Position numbers and translations under genes: made by a program. Shown piece by piece: positions 17,369-25,903 of a DNA stretch of 64,000 bases. The DNA is from Gp1-AA145 sp963757135 (GTDB lineage: Bacteria > Acidobacteriota > Terriglobia > Terriglobales > Acidobacteriaceae), in contig CAVWQE010000010.1 of assembly GCA_963757135.1 (NCBI GenBank), positions 186,001 to 250,000 of the forward strand. Direction: 5' to 3'. Within the stretch, counting starts at the first letter, position 1. Every line of letters begins with the position of its first letter. Under the pieces are notes generated by a model, which was not told the DNA's origin, ran no database searches, and worked only from the letters and a program-made list of their open reading frames with translations.

Positions 17369-18046
17369 CTAACTGAATGTAACCGTGACCGTCCTGTTGG
17401 TGAGCAGTATCACAGTGCAAGTGTTGCCATTCATGGAATCGCATCCCACCCAACTAGCAGTGGTCGCGCTCCCTGTGGGGGTCGCGGTGAGAGTAACGGT
17501 TGACCCCGAAAGGAAGCTACCCACACAATTGAAAGAACATCCGAGACCCGGCGGCGTACTACTAACCGTTCCTGAGCCGGTAATACCCACGGTCAGATTC
17601 AGATCCGAATTGGATCCGCCGCTCGATCCCAGACACACCACATTCGCTTTCATACTTCCTGTGACGAGTGCGCCCGATGAGCCTAACCCCCCGGCGCTCT
17701 TATTGGTCTGAACGGTGGCGAAAACTAGTGCGTTTCCGCAGGCCAGACCGGTAGCAGTCAACACGCCAGTCGAGTCAACGGTGACCATTTGCGGGGTATT
17801 TGAAGTCCACGTAACAAGACTCGTAATGTCTTTGGTTACTGGAGGATGATTGTATGTCCCGAGCGCCCTCAAGTTCACGCTCAAGCCGGCATCAGCGCTT
17901 ACAGGAGTGTTGGAGTCCCCAAAGGTCTCCGTGCCGGGTTGAACCGAGATCGACACCAGTTGCTGGTCGCGGGCGCAGCTCAGCCCGGCCAAGAGGCAGC
18001 TCAAACCGATCACCGTTCCAAGGCTGCGGAACAAAAGACCTTTCAT
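17369..18046 (-). CDS. Lipoprotein with Ig-like domain
   Basis: Exported protein of 225 aa. The signal ends in a lipobox-like LLAGLSC, so lipidation at Cys24 is likely. Residues 30-130 resemble a bacterial Ig-like (BIG2) domain (SLVTWTSNTPQMVTVDSTGVLTA split by variable loops). The C-terminal 70 residues, with paired Cys (GLGCSFNCVGSF ... WVGCDSMNGNTC), resemble the InlB B-repeat-like fold found in surface proteins. Probably a surface-anchored adhesin-like or structural protein; no ligand can be named. Convergent with ftcD. Confidence 0.65.
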   Translation of the reverse strand: MKGLLFRSLGTVIGLSCLLAGLSCARDQQLVSISVQPGTETFGDSNTPVSADAGLSVNLRALGTYNHPPVTKDITSLVTWTSNTPQMVTVDSTGVLTATGLACGNALVFATVQTNKSAGGLGSSGALVTGSMKANVVCLGSSGGSNSDLNLTVGITGSGTVSSTPPGLGCSFNCVGSFLSGSTVTLTATPTGSATTASWVGCDSMNGNTCTVILLTNRTVTVTFS

Positions 18047-18302
18047 CAGAACGTCCTCCCCTATGAGGCAGGAATTTTAGCATTCCTGCTCCGTCCAGCA
18101 ACACTCAAAAATGGAACGGGCTATTGGCTTACGAACCACTGATTACGTCCAACATGCATGCAGCATTCCATTCACATTGTGGCAATCGGTTGATTTGGCG
18201 TGGGTTGCAGGCGCTCGGAGGAGTGGCCGAACGAATTGAATGCACTTTGTTTACGTTGTGCGAAGAATGACTGGCTACGGTTGTACTCACAGGCAGAAGA
18301 GA
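18047..18302. other. Intergenic stretch with tRNA-Ser-like fragment, no gene seen
   Basis: Between the lipoprotein start and the end of the TPR gene no credible ORF is seen. At 18217-18233 the sequence GGAGGAGTGGCCGAACG looks like the 5' end of a tRNA-Ser, but the D-arm, anticodon arm and 3' acceptor strand do not follow. The stretch should contain the promoter of the lipoprotein gene; no clear boxes stand out. Confidence 0.5.
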
Positions 18303-18329
18303 GGCCTCGAATCAGGTCCATTCGAGGCC
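18303..18329 (-). terminator. Terminator of the exosortase-TPR operon
   Basis: A perfect 10-base-pair stem (GGCCTCGAAT pairing with ATTCGAGGCC) around a 7-base loop, 21 bases beyond the stop of the TPR gene. In minus-strand direction the stem is followed by TCTCTTCTG, moderately T-rich. The placement and stem strength favour a transcription terminator for the xrtA-epsI-TPR operon. Confidence 0.65.
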
Positions 18330-18349
18330 CGCGCTTCCGCTTTTGCCGC

Positions 18350-20656
18350 TTAGGATTTCAACTGTGCCAACTGCTTCTTCACGTCCGCAGCGTCGCTATA
18401 ATTCGGGTTGATTTTGAGCACCCGCTCTAAATGCTGTTTGGCCAAAGCCGGTTTCGAGGCCCTCTCATAAGCCAGTCCCAGATGGTAGTGGTAGGTGGCG
18501 TTGTCCGGCTCCTTGTGCTTTTCAGAAAGGTTGATGGCCTCCTGGAACATATTGATCGCGGATTCGTACACGCCCTTCTGATAAAAAGCCCAACCCAGGG
18601 TATCGGCAACGTTCGAAAGCTCCGGCATTGCGCGACGCGCAGTCTGAGCAAGATGCAAAGCAAGGTCAGGGTTACTGTTGGTTTCAAGTAAAACGTATGC
18701 CAGGTTGTTCGATGCAAGCGGATCATCAGGTTTCATTTCGAGGGCCTTCTGATACACCGCTTTGGCCTGGTCCAGATTGCTCTTCTTTTCGTAAACGCTG
18801 CCCAGCAAGAGGTAGAATCGGTATTCCTTCGGATTGTCACGAATTCCGCTATTGCAAGTGGTCAGAGCGTCATCCAAGGCTCCCGCGCCTAATTGTGCAC
18901 GTCCCAGATTTAGATACGCATCAACGTCATTTTTGTTTAGCTCCACAGCTTTCTTCAGCGCGACTTGTGCCCCGGCATAATCTTTTTTCCCGAGAAGCAC
19001 AGTCCCTAGTAATCCATGGAAGGCAGCATTATTCGGTTCCAGCGCAATCTGCTGGTTCACAGCAGCGATGGCTTTATCGGGCTGCTTCTGAACCAGGTAA
19101 ATGCTGAGCAGGCCGCTGAGCACGTCTGCGGAATTCGGATCATGACTCAGCGCCTGCTTGTACCAGCTTTCGGAATCGTTGAACCGTCCCTGAAGCTTGA
19201 GAATGTTACCCATCTGCATGTAGCCGGCGGACGACTGGGGCGCTACCTGGATGGCTTTTCGCGCATCCTGTTCAGCTGCACCAAAATTCTTTCTCGACAT
19301 CATCGAGATCGCACGATACGCATAACCGTCAGGGGCGACGGGTCGAAGGCCGATGATTTTCGTGGCCACGCCTTCTAGCCCTGCCATGTCGTTCTTTTGC
19401 ATGGTGTATCTCGCGAGCAGGATGTCAGCGTCCAGCATGCTGGGGTTCAGCCGTGCTGCTTCCCGCCACTCTGTGCTGGCGCGGTCGAGGTCTCCAGTCT
19501 GGGCGAGCGCGATGCCGAGCTGGTAATGTGCAATTGCCATTCCCGGGCTGCTGGTCACGACCGCTTGCAGGGTTTGTGCAGCCTGACTTGCTTTGCCCTG
19601 CTGCAACTGGATTTCACCGCGATAGGCAAGACACTCATCGTCTTTCGGACGCGATTTCAGCAATGCCTCGTTCAGCTTATTGGCTTCATCGACCCGGTTG
19701 TTCCGGATCAGCAACTCGATGTAATTTTTCTCGACTTGAAGGTCTTTGGGATGGTCTTTGTACAAGGATTGGTACTCGGCCACGGCTTTGTCCAGATCGC
19801 CGGTTTCGAGGTAATAATCGCCGAGCATGCGATAACCGACCGAGTTGTCCGGGAACTCCTGCTTGACTTGCTTCAGGAAGGCTTCTGCTTCAGCCCGTTT
19901 GCCCTCTGACAAGTAAATCTTGGCCAGGGCGATGCGTGAATCAATGTCCTTGGGGTCGCTGGCGATCACCTGTTTAATTTCCTGCTCGGCTTCGGCATAT
20001 CGCGAACGCGATTGGTAAAACGCGGCCAGAGCCAGGCGCGGGTTGGCGCCGGGCGCGTTCAATTCGATGGCCTTCTTGTAATTTGCTTCGGCGGCGTCGG
20101 GGAGGTTTGCCTCTCCCTGTAGCACGGCCAAGTCTAAATAAGCGTCGCCCCGATCTGGGCCAAGCGAGACTGCCTTTTGCATCTCAGATATAGCTTGTGC
20201 AGTTTTCTGCTGCCGGTTCAGAAGATTGGCAACCGCGATGTGCGTGTCGGTACTGTTCGGCTGCTTCTGCAGGAGAAGGTCGGTGTGCACCTGCGCTTCT
20301 TTTAACTGGTCGGGCTCGCCGTACGCGGCCAACAGATTGGCAATATCCGCATGGGCTTTATAGTTGTCAGGCTGCAGGTCGATGGTGCGCCCCAACTCGT
20401 AGTAAACGTGCGGCCAATCCTGCAGCTTGGAGTAAGTTTGCGCAAGCTGGTAATGCGCTGCTGCGAACGTTTGGTCCACGTCGGTAGCGTTGCGGAATTG
20501 AATCACCGCTTCGCGGTACTTGCCCTTTTCGTAATAACGCTGCCCGCTTTCAAAATACTTCTGCTTGCGGACGTTGGGGTCCCTCGAACACCCAGTCAGG
20601 AAGACGGCAATAATGCCAAGCGCGATAGCCAAACGCAACGACGATGAGTGCTTCAT
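18350..20656 (-). CDS. TPR-repeat lipoprotein of the exosortase/EPS system (PrsT-like)
   Basis: A 768-aa lipoprotein: signal peptide with lipobox (VFLTGCSRDP), then tandem TPR units along nearly the whole length (for example YYEKGKYREAVIQFRNA and YQKALEMKPDDPLASNNLAY). This matches the PEP-CTERM/XrtA-system TPR lipoprotein, thought to be a periplasmic or outer-membrane scaffold for polymer export. The ATG at 20656 has GGAGA ten bases upstream and gives a normal signal peptide; a GTG at 20671 is rejected. It is the last gene of the minus-strand group with epsI and exosortase, followed by a strong hairpin. Confidence 0.85.
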   Translation of the reverse strand: MKHSSSLRLAIALGIIAVFLTGCSRDPNVRKQKYFESGQRYYEKGKYREAVIQFRNATDVDQTFAAAHYQLAQTYSKLQDWPHVYYELGRTIDLQPDNYKAHADIANLLAAYGEPDQLKEAQVHTDLLLQKQPNSTDTHIAVANLLNRQQKTAQAISEMQKAVSLGPDRGDAYLDLAVLQGEANLPDAAEANYKKAIELNAPGANPRLALAAFYQSRSRYAEAEQEIKQVIASDPKDIDSRIALAKIYLSEGKRAEAEAFLKQVKQEFPDNSVGYRMLGDYYLETGDLDKAVAEYQSLYKDHPKDLQVEKNYIELLIRNNRVDEANKLNEALLKSRPKDDECLAYRGEIQLQQGKASQAAQTLQAVVTSSPGMAIAHYQLGIALAQTGDLDRASTEWREAARLNPSMLDADILLARYTMQKNDMAGLEGVATKIIGLRPVAPDGYAYRAISMMSRKNFGAAEQDARKAIQVAPQSSAGYMQMGNILKLQGRFNDSESWYKQALSHDPNSADVLSGLLSIYLVQKQPDKAIAAVNQQIALEPNNAAFHGLLGTVLLGKKDYAGAQVALKKAVELNKNDVDAYLNLGRAQLGAGALDDALTTCNSGIRDNPKEYRFYLLLGSVYEKKSNLDQAKAVYQKALEMKPDDPLASNNLAYVLLETNSNPDLALHLAQTARRAMPELSNVADTLGWAFYQKGVYESAINMFQEAINLSEKHKEPDNATYHYHLGLAYERASKPALAKQHLERVLKINPNYSDAADVKKQLAQLKS

Positions 20657-20707
20657 TGAAGAAATCTCCACAATTTCATCTAACTAATTACGGTAATGCG
20701 CGGCGAT

Positions 20708-20733
20708 GTGACCCGAAAGTTACCGCGGTCACC
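20708..20733. promoter_or_regulatory. Cluster of three GTNACC sites
   Basis: GTGACC (20708), GTTACC (20719) and GTCACC (20728) lie on one strand with offsets of 11 and 9 bases, about one helical turn. They are in the epsI-TPR spacer, 52-77 bases upstream of the TPR start. A similar 9-base-spaced pair occurs at 57567/57576. Binding by a regulator is inferred, not shown. Confidence 0.35.
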
Positions 20734-20760
20734 TTTCCGGCAACGGCGCCATCAAAAAAC

Positions 20761-21405
20761 TCATCGCGGGACATACGTATTAATTATCGGAACAATATCT
20801 CCCGCGAATGACAGCAGAACTTGCTGGGCTGTTTCGATGCTCTCGCCCTGAGCTAATGGCGTGCTCAGCCGGATCAAAGAACCGTCCGAGCGATGCATGC
20901 GAATAGAGTCGGTCACCAGATAAAACTTGGCGGCGTATTCCCCGGCTACCGCGCGATCATGCGCCCAATACCAGTACAGTACCAGTTGCCGTTGTTCGCC
21001 CTGGGCAATTACATAACGGTTCGCAACAAACGGTGTATGGCCGGCAGTATTGACCACAATTCGGTCCGACTGGATCGGGACCCATCCGGCGCCCGGCAGG
21101 CAATTCTTAGGAGAATGAATCGTGTCGCCGGCCCGCTGACTCGGGAAATATGCGATGAATAATGCGATGCCTTTGTCCAGCGCATTGTTATAGTAGTCCC
21201 GAACCAGAAAGTCTCCCGGACCGAGGACATCGAGAACGTCTTTCTGCAGCGGTATGTCGGTGGAAGTCCAGCTCTGAATGGTGCGCGGAAACGAGCCCAG
21301 TGGAGTTCGCGCCGGGATGATTTCGGACCCGTTACGCGCATGCAACACCAGTCCGGCGCCCGCGAGTAACATCACAGCAAGGACGAATCTCCAATGCATT
21401 TTCAT
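20761..21405 (-). CDS. epsI: EpsI family protein
   Basis: A 214-aa protein with an N-terminal membrane segment and an exported EpsI domain. Recognisable pieces are the PRTIQSWTSTDIPL start, the HSPKNCLPGAGW motif with conserved His and Cys, and YWYWAHDR near the end. EpsI accompanies or is fused to exosortases in many EPS loci; it is needed for polymer export in methylotrophs, but its biochemical role is not settled. Its start overlaps the exosortase stop by four bases (ATGA), so the two are translationally coupled. Confidence 0.88.
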   Translation of the reverse strand: MKMHWRFVLAVMLLAGAGLVLHARNGSEIIPARTPLGSFPRTIQSWTSTDIPLQKDVLDVLGPGDFLVRDYYNNALDKGIALFIAYFPSQRAGDTIHSPKNCLPGAGWVPIQSDRIVVNTAGHTPFVANRYVIAQGEQRQLVLYWYWAHDRAVAGEYAAKFYLVTDSIRMHRSDGSLIRLSTPLAQGESIETAQQVLLSFAGDIVPIINTYVPR

Positions 21406-22295
21406 GCCTGGGCCTCATTTTTCCTGCCCATCCCGCCTATGAAGCGGTGAAAAACGAACAACATCAGCAGTGACACGACAAAAATGAGCCATCCAGAGAA
21501 TGCATGAAAAAACCCCTCGGCTTTATCCGGGTCCCAGTACTGAACCAGCAATCCGGTCCCCACGATGCGGAGCCCGTTGGCTGCGACTGCGATGGGAATA
21601 GAGGCCAGCCCAAGCAACACACGAATGCCGATCCGATTCTCCAATAAATAGCCGTACATGATAGCCAGCGTCGTAAGCGAAAGCAGCGATCGAATTCCAC
21701 TGCACGCCTCCGCAACCTCAAGCGGCATCGCCGGTAAGTTGATCACGTTGCCTTCGCGAAACACCGGCACACCAAGAAACGGCAGCAGCCAAGCGGAGAG
21801 CTTGGACGCAAGAATCTGCAATGGAAAGGTGATCTGGCCGAAAACGATTGCCGGAACGGGAATCATCAACACTAGAAAAATCAGGGGGAATAGAACCGCG
21901 CGAAGGGTCATCCAACCGCGCAGAAAAATAATCATTCCTGCGGCCAATAGCAAAAGGGACGTTCGGGAAAGGAATAATTCAGCCCCAAAAACACCTAAAA
22001 TCAATGTGAGGAGCGACATGAGAATGAGCGGAAGCCCCCAGATAGAGGGTGCCGGCTTTATCGCGGATAGGCGTGCCCGGTCTTGCCAAAGGACGTAGCC
22101 AGCAAATACAGGCACAAAAAATCCGTGGGAAAAATTGGGGTCGGACCACCACTGGCCTACCAGTCGCCCCAGGATGGAAGCATACAGCCACCCGGTCAGA
22201 GCCAAGAGAGCGGCAATTCGCCAGACAACCGGCTTTTTCCACCACGGCATGAACTCGTCCGTAGACAGCGAAACTGCATGTGCGAGCTCGGCCAT
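21402..22295 (-). CDS. xrtA: Exosortase (XrtA/EpsH-like)
   Basis: Integral membrane cysteine transpeptidase of 297 aa with about eight membrane segments. The three catalytic residues are visible: Cys198 in EACSGIRSL, Arg243 in NGLRIVGTGLL and His264 in HAFSGWLIF. Exosortases process C-terminal PEP-CTERM-type sorting signals. The EPS context (EpsI, TPR lipoprotein, Wza/Wzz/BY-kinase operon) suits XrtA. No PEP-CTERM protein is encoded in this window, so its substrates must lie elsewhere. A GGGAGG element about 11 bases upstream supports the start. It heads the minus-strand operon. Confidence 0.88.
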   Translation of the reverse strand: MAELAHAVSLSTDEFMPWWKKPVVWRIAALLALTGWLYASILGRLVGQWWSDPNFSHGFFVPVFAGYVLWQDRARLSAIKPAPSIWGLPLILMSLLTLILGVFGAELFLSRTSLLLLAAGMIIFLRGWMTLRAVLFPLIFLVLMIPVPAIVFGQITFPLQILASKLSAWLLPFLGVPVFREGNVINLPAMPLEVAEACSGIRSLLSLTTLAIMYGYLLENRIGIRVLLGLASIPIAVAANGLRIVGTGLLVQYWDPDKAEGFFHAFSGWLIFVVSLLMLFVFHRFIGGMGRKNEAQA

Positions 22296-22726
22296 TAGAT
22301 TTAAACGACCTCCCTAGCCCATGAGGTCGGTCTGTTTCATGCAATTCAACAGCCGATTTTTAGCTTCAATTCCTGGGGTGAGGCGATTGAAAAGCTTGAG
22401 CTTACTGAGCTCCCGAGCATGCCGCTCCCGGATTTTACCTAGCCGGTCGTTGGGGAAAAGGACAATAAGTTTCCACTTGAGGATTGCCGTGTTTCCATTT
22501 GTTTATCCTAACTGTATCTTTATTTATCAATAATTTAGGAGAGAGCTGCAGCAAAAAGGACAAAAGTTACCTATCTTTGGTTACTCCAGAATGAGAAAAG
22601 ATTTTCTCTTTTGTGAGACACGGGCGTAAGTTGGTGGTGGCCGATTCTCACTGTGGTTATCACGTAACTAATTGAAATTGTTAGGAGTGTGGCTTGTTTT
22701 TGTCAGGATGAGGAGAGACCGGGCTT
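22296..22726. other. Divergent regulatory spacer between exosortase and EPS operon
   Basis: No credible gene. The stretch separates the leftward exosortase operon from the rightward 17-kb EPS operon and should hold both promoters. It is more AT-rich than the genes around it. It contains two GTTAC(C/T) elements (22566, 22580), a perfect palindrome (22593-22608) and a GAGGAG ribosome binding site at 22710-22715. Confidence 0.6.
22566..22608. promoter_or_regulatory. Candidate operator: GTTACC pair and palindrome
   Basis: AGTTACC and GGTTACT (22565-22585) form a near-inverted pair with one mismatch. Just beyond, GAGAAAA-GA-TTTTCTC (22593-22608) is a perfect 7-base palindrome with a 2-base centre. 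Their position in the divergent spacer suits operator sites. The GTNACC half-site is shared with spacers at 20.7 and 57.6 kb. Confidence 0.35.
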
Positions 22727-23755
22727 GTGGCACAAACCGTGCAATCTAGACTGCTTCACCTGATCGCGAATCCTCGGTTCCCCCCAACCGGGTCGCCAGA
22801 ATCAATCATGGTACAGAATTTTTTCCAGCCAGGCCAAACTGCGGCCACACCGGGGGGAAGTGAATTTCCCAATCTCCCGCTGCTTGAGGCGACGAGCCCG
22901 AGCATGCGCGCCGTGGTGACCGTGATTCGAGAATTGGCGCATAACTCTGTCCCCGTCCTCCTGATCGGGGAGCACGGTACTGGAAAGCAAGCGATCGCTC
23001 AGCAGATACACCTGAACTCCGGCGGTCTCGATGAAAACTTCCAGGTCAAAAGCTGTCGCGAACTGATGGCCGAAACTCTGGCGCCAGCCCAGGCGTCGCC
23101 GAAAACCACGTTGTACCTGGACGAAATAGGCGATCTTAATCTCGACTGCCAGAAGAGACTTTCGGAATTGCTGGCAAGACAGGGCAGTAACGGATCCGGC
23201 CGCACGGCAGCAAGAATCATCTGCGGAAGTTCGCGTGACCTGGAACCCGAGGTGCGTGCGGGCAGCTTTCAAGAGGACCTCTACTACCGCTTGAGCGGGG
23301 TCTGTCTTCGGATTCCGCCGCTGCGCCAGCGACGCGAAGATATTCCTCAACTGATTACATTTTTCCTGGAGCGCTATTCGTCAACCTACCACTTCCAGGT
23401 TCCGGAGTTGACGGCACCGACGCTGCAGCTTTTTGCCGACTACAACTGGCCTGGAAATCTTCCGCAACTTGAAGCGGCCGTGCGCGCCATTGTTGCGATG
23501 GGCAATGAATCTGTGGCGATGGCGGGCCTGCGTTCGATGCTCACTCGCACGGAAACCGGATCGAATGGTGGGAAGGTTTCGCTAAAAGAAGCTTCCCGCG
23601 CGGCTTCGCGAGAAGCGGAAAAAGAATTGATCCTGAAGGTACTGAACCGCACGCGCTGGAACCGACGCCGCGCCGCCCAGGAATTACAGATCAGTTACAA
23701 AGCTTTGCTCTACAAACTCAAACAGATTGGTTATGGCGAATATGGAGCGTCATAG
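22727..23755 (+). CDS. AAA+ regulator of sigma-54-activator type lacking GAFTGA
   Basis: First gene of the EPS operon. It has no receiver domain. The AAA+ domain shows Walker A GEHGTGKQAIA, Walker B LYLDEIGDL, the RIICGSSRDLE sensor segment, LYYRLSGVCLRIPPLRQRREDI and YNWPGNLPQLEA. A Fis-type HTH ends the protein (RRRAAQELQISYKALLYKL). The region between Walker A and B is about 20 residues shorter than in NtrC, and the GAFTGA loop that contacts sigma-54 is missing. Classical sigma-54 activation is therefore unlikely; it may act as a repressor, a sigma-70 regulator or a partner subunit. GTG 22727 has GAGGAG 11 bases upstream; ATG 22808 is the alternative start. Confidence 0.8.
   Translation: MAQTVQSRLLHLIANPRFPPTGSPESIMVQNFFQPGQTAATPGGSEFPNLPLLEATSPSMRAVVTVIRELAHNSVPVLLIGEHGTGKQAIAQQIHLNSGGLDENFQVKSCRELMAETLAPAQASPKTTLYLDEIGDLNLDCQKRLSELLARQGSNGSGRTAARIICGSSRDLEPEVRAGSFQEDLYYRLSGVCLRIPPLRQRREDIPQLITFFLERYSSTYHFQVPELTAPTLQLFADYNWPGNLPQLEAAVRAIVAMGNESVAMAGLRSMLTRTETGSNGGKVSLKEASRAASREAEKELILKVLNRTRWNRRRAAQELQISYKALLYKLKQIGYGEYGAS
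22728..22743 (+). promoter_or_regulatory. Sigma-54-like promoter element
   Basis: TGGCACAAACCGTGCA keeps the -24 GG and -12 GC with exactly 10 bases between, and TGGCAC matches the -24 box fully; the -12 box has one mismatch. If real, transcription starts near 22755 and the regulator must begin at ATG 22808. It conflicts with the GTG start at 22727, so only one of the two readings can hold. Sigma-54 control is known for some exosortase/EPS systems. Confidence 0.3.
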
Positions 23756-23768
23756 CCGCGGAGAGAAC

Positions 23769-24362
23769 ATGAAGCGCAACCTGATGGTCCTGACAACATT
23801 GTTGTTATACGGATTGCTCGCCGGGGCCCAGAATTCCGGAGACAAAGACGCGCCAGCCAAAGAGCCGCTTCCACAGACCAATGCCAGTTACATCATCGGA
23901 GCCGATGATCAATTGCACGTGTCCGTTTGGAAGGAACCTGATTTAACCAACACGATGCCGGTTCGCGCCGATGGAATGATTTCCTTGCCGCTGTTGAACG
24001 ACGTTCAGGCGGCGGGGCTTACGCCGATGCAACTGGCGGCATCGATTAGTGACAAGCTGAAAAAGTACATCACTGATCCTCACGTGACAGTTGAAGTCAC
24101 TCAGATGAATAGTCAGAGAATTTATGTGATGGGTGAGGTACTTCATCCGGGCGCGATGAATCGCACACCGGACATGACCGTGCTCCAGGCACTGGCGTCG
24201 GCGGGGTTTACGCAATTTGCCAACACCAAAGGCATTTACGTTCTTCGGACCGAGAGCAGCAAGCAGTCGAAACTTCCTGTGAACTATAAAAAATTGGTTA
24301 AAGGCGAAGACATGCAGCAAAACTACGTTCTGAAGCCGGGAGACACCATTGTCGTCCCGTAG
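23769..24362 (+). CDS. Polysaccharide export protein (Wza/SLBB type)
   Basis: Outer-membrane or periplasmic polysaccharide export protein of 197 aa. Signal peptide, then the poly-export domain (YIIGADDQLHVSVWKEPDL, VRADGMISLPLLNDVQAAG, DPHVTVEVTQMNSQRIYVMGEV) and one SLBB-like domain ending in KPGDTIVVP. Shorter than E. coli Wza, normal for XrtA-type loci. No lipobox Cys is seen. The ATG at 23769 has GGAGAGA upstream and gives a proper signal peptide. It lies 13 bases after the regulator and 7 bases before the barrel gene. Confidence 0.88.
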   Translation: MKRNLMVLTTLLLYGLLAGAQNSGDKDAPAKEPLPQTNASYIIGADDQLHVSVWKEPDLTNTMPVRADGMISLPLLNDVQAAGLTPMQLAASISDKLKKYITDPHVTVEVTQMNSQRIYVMGEVLHPGAMNRTPDMTVLQALASAGFTQFANTKGIYVLRTESSKQSKLPVNYKKLVKGEDMQQNYVLKPGDTIVVP

Positions 24363-24369
24363 GATTTCT

Positions 24370-25863
24370 ATGCCAGCCACCGACCCAAGAATTCGAGCCG
24401 CTCTGCTGCTGATGTCCCTCGCCGCATTCCTCTCCACGACAGCGTGGGCGCAGAACGATTCATCGGATCAGTCCGGCGGCGCTCCGCCGGCGGCCAGCAC
24501 GCCGGCCGAAATCAATGCCGAGAATCCCCCGCTTTCCGGGCTTGATGCGCCATCGGCTGAGCCCGCGTATGGCGGCCGCAGCTACCTGGTGCCGGGAATT
24601 CAACTGACCGAGTCGGCAGACTCAAACTTCAACGGCAACACCGGTGCCAACGTACACGTTGCTGAAGTCAGCCGTGGTCTGGGATCCCTCGATCTGCAAA
24701 AAATCTGGAAGAGCAACCAGTTGGGCTTGGATTACATTGCCGGTGGCGTTTTCTATTTCGGGCCGCATTCTCCAGGGCAGACGCGTTCCTATCAAGTCCA
24801 CACCTTCGCCGCGGACGACCGCTTTTTGTGGCGCACCGGGCAACTGGCGATACGAGACTCCTTTGATTACCTTCCCGAAGGCACATTCGGTTTTAGTTCC
24901 TTCGGCGGAGCCGGCACTTTCGGATCGGCGCTGGGCGGATCGCTTACCGGCGTTGGGGCCGGAACCGGCTTGGGTGGTGGTCTCAGCGGGGGCACCCCGG
25001 GTGGCCTGGTCGGGAGCACTGGAAGTTTCGGCTCGGTCGGACTTCAGCCTCGAATCGACAATTCTTCTGTGCTGGATGTTGTGCAGCAGCTTTCGCCGCG
25101 CAGTTCATTCACAATCGCAGGCGGATACGATTTCACCAACTTCCTCGATAAGTCGCAGTCAACTTTTGCTCTGGTCAACAGCCAGCAGTTCAATGGACAA
25201 ATCGGGTTCAATCACCTGCTCAACAAAAAGGATCAAATCGGTTTCCTGTACGCGTTTCAGGATTTTCACTTCCCAACCTCCGGAAGCGGGACCATTACAG
25301 CTCATATCTGGCACGTTATTTATGGACACCGCATTAATGGGCGACTCAACTTTACCGCTGGCGGCGGCCCCCAGTTGCTGATAATTCACAGCCCCATTTT
25401 TGGGGAAAACAAGCGCATCTCTGGCAACGGGTCGGTCGCATTGCACTATATTTTTTCCTCACGCACCAATGGGCAGATTCTTTACCAGCGCTTCGTCACC
25501 CCGGGATCGGGTTTTTATGCCGGCTCCAATACCGACGCAGCAAGGGTCTCTGTCAGTCATTTGTTTGGCCGTCACTGGAATGCGCTAGCCGACGGCGGTT
25601 ATTCGCATAACAGCTCGCTGCAAAAAAACTTGCTCACTGCTGGACTCAACTCCAGCAGCTACGCCTATTGGTATGCGGGCGGTTCGCTGCGGCGGCAGAT
25701 TGGGCAGCACTTCGGCGCCTTCATGAGCTACCAATTCAACAATTTTGGCTCGGGCGGATGCCCCAACGGGACGGGTTCGACGACGCTATGCGGTCAGACG
25801 GTGCAACAACACGTGGGAAGCATAGGTGTTGACTGGCATCCGCGGCCGATTCGGCTCGATTAA
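24370..25863 (+). CDS. Outer-membrane beta-barrel protein of the EPS locus
   Basis: A 497-aa exported protein: signal peptide ending near TTAWAQ, a Pro/Ala-rich linker, a Gly-rich stretch (about residues 180-225, GGGLSGGTPGG type) and alternating hydrophobic strands to the end, as in a barrel. It occupies the position of the uncharacterised barrel protein found in many PEP-CTERM/XrtA loci, between Wza and Wzz, and could form or line the export pore. The ATG at 24370 has AGGA just upstream. Family assignment rests on position and composition more than on motifs. Confidence 0.65.
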   Translation: MPATDPRIRAALLLMSLAAFLSTTAWAQNDSSDQSGGAPPAASTPAEINAENPPLSGLDAPSAEPAYGGRSYLVPGIQLTESADSNFNGNTGANVHVAEVSRGLGSLDLQKIWKSNQLGLDYIAGGVFYFGPHSPGQTRSYQVHTFAADDRFLWRTGQLAIRDSFDYLPEGTFGFSSFGGAGTFGSALGGSLTGVGAGTGLGGGLSGGTPGGLVGSTGSFGSVGLQPRIDNSSVLDVVQQLSPRSSFTIAGGYDFTNFLDKSQSTFALVNSQQFNGQIGFNHLLNKKDQIGFLYAFQDFHFPTSGSGTITAHIWHVIYGHRINGRLNFTAGGGPQLLIIHSPIFGENKRISGNGSVALHYIFSSRTNGQILYQRFVTPGSGFYAGSNTDAARVSVSHLFGRHWNALADGGYSHNSSLQKNLLTAGLNSSSYAYWYAGGSLRRQIGQHFGAFMSYQFNNFGSGGCPNGTGSTTLCGQTVQQHVGSIGVDWHPRPIRLD

Positions 25864-25903
25864 TTTTTTTGGCTGGCCCAAGGCTGGCGGAACGGGAACA
25901 ATC

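Noticed and set aside
18217..18330. Possible tRNA-Ser gene starting GGAGGAGTGGCCGAACG
   Set aside because: Only the 5' end resembles a tRNA-Ser. No matching acceptor 3' strand, D-arm or anticodon arm follows, and the downstream stem is the perfect 10-bp terminator hairpin.
22321..22533. 70-aa plus-strand ORF in the divergent EPS spacer
   Set aside because: Basic, low-complexity peptide with no ribosome binding site in an AT-rich promoter region.
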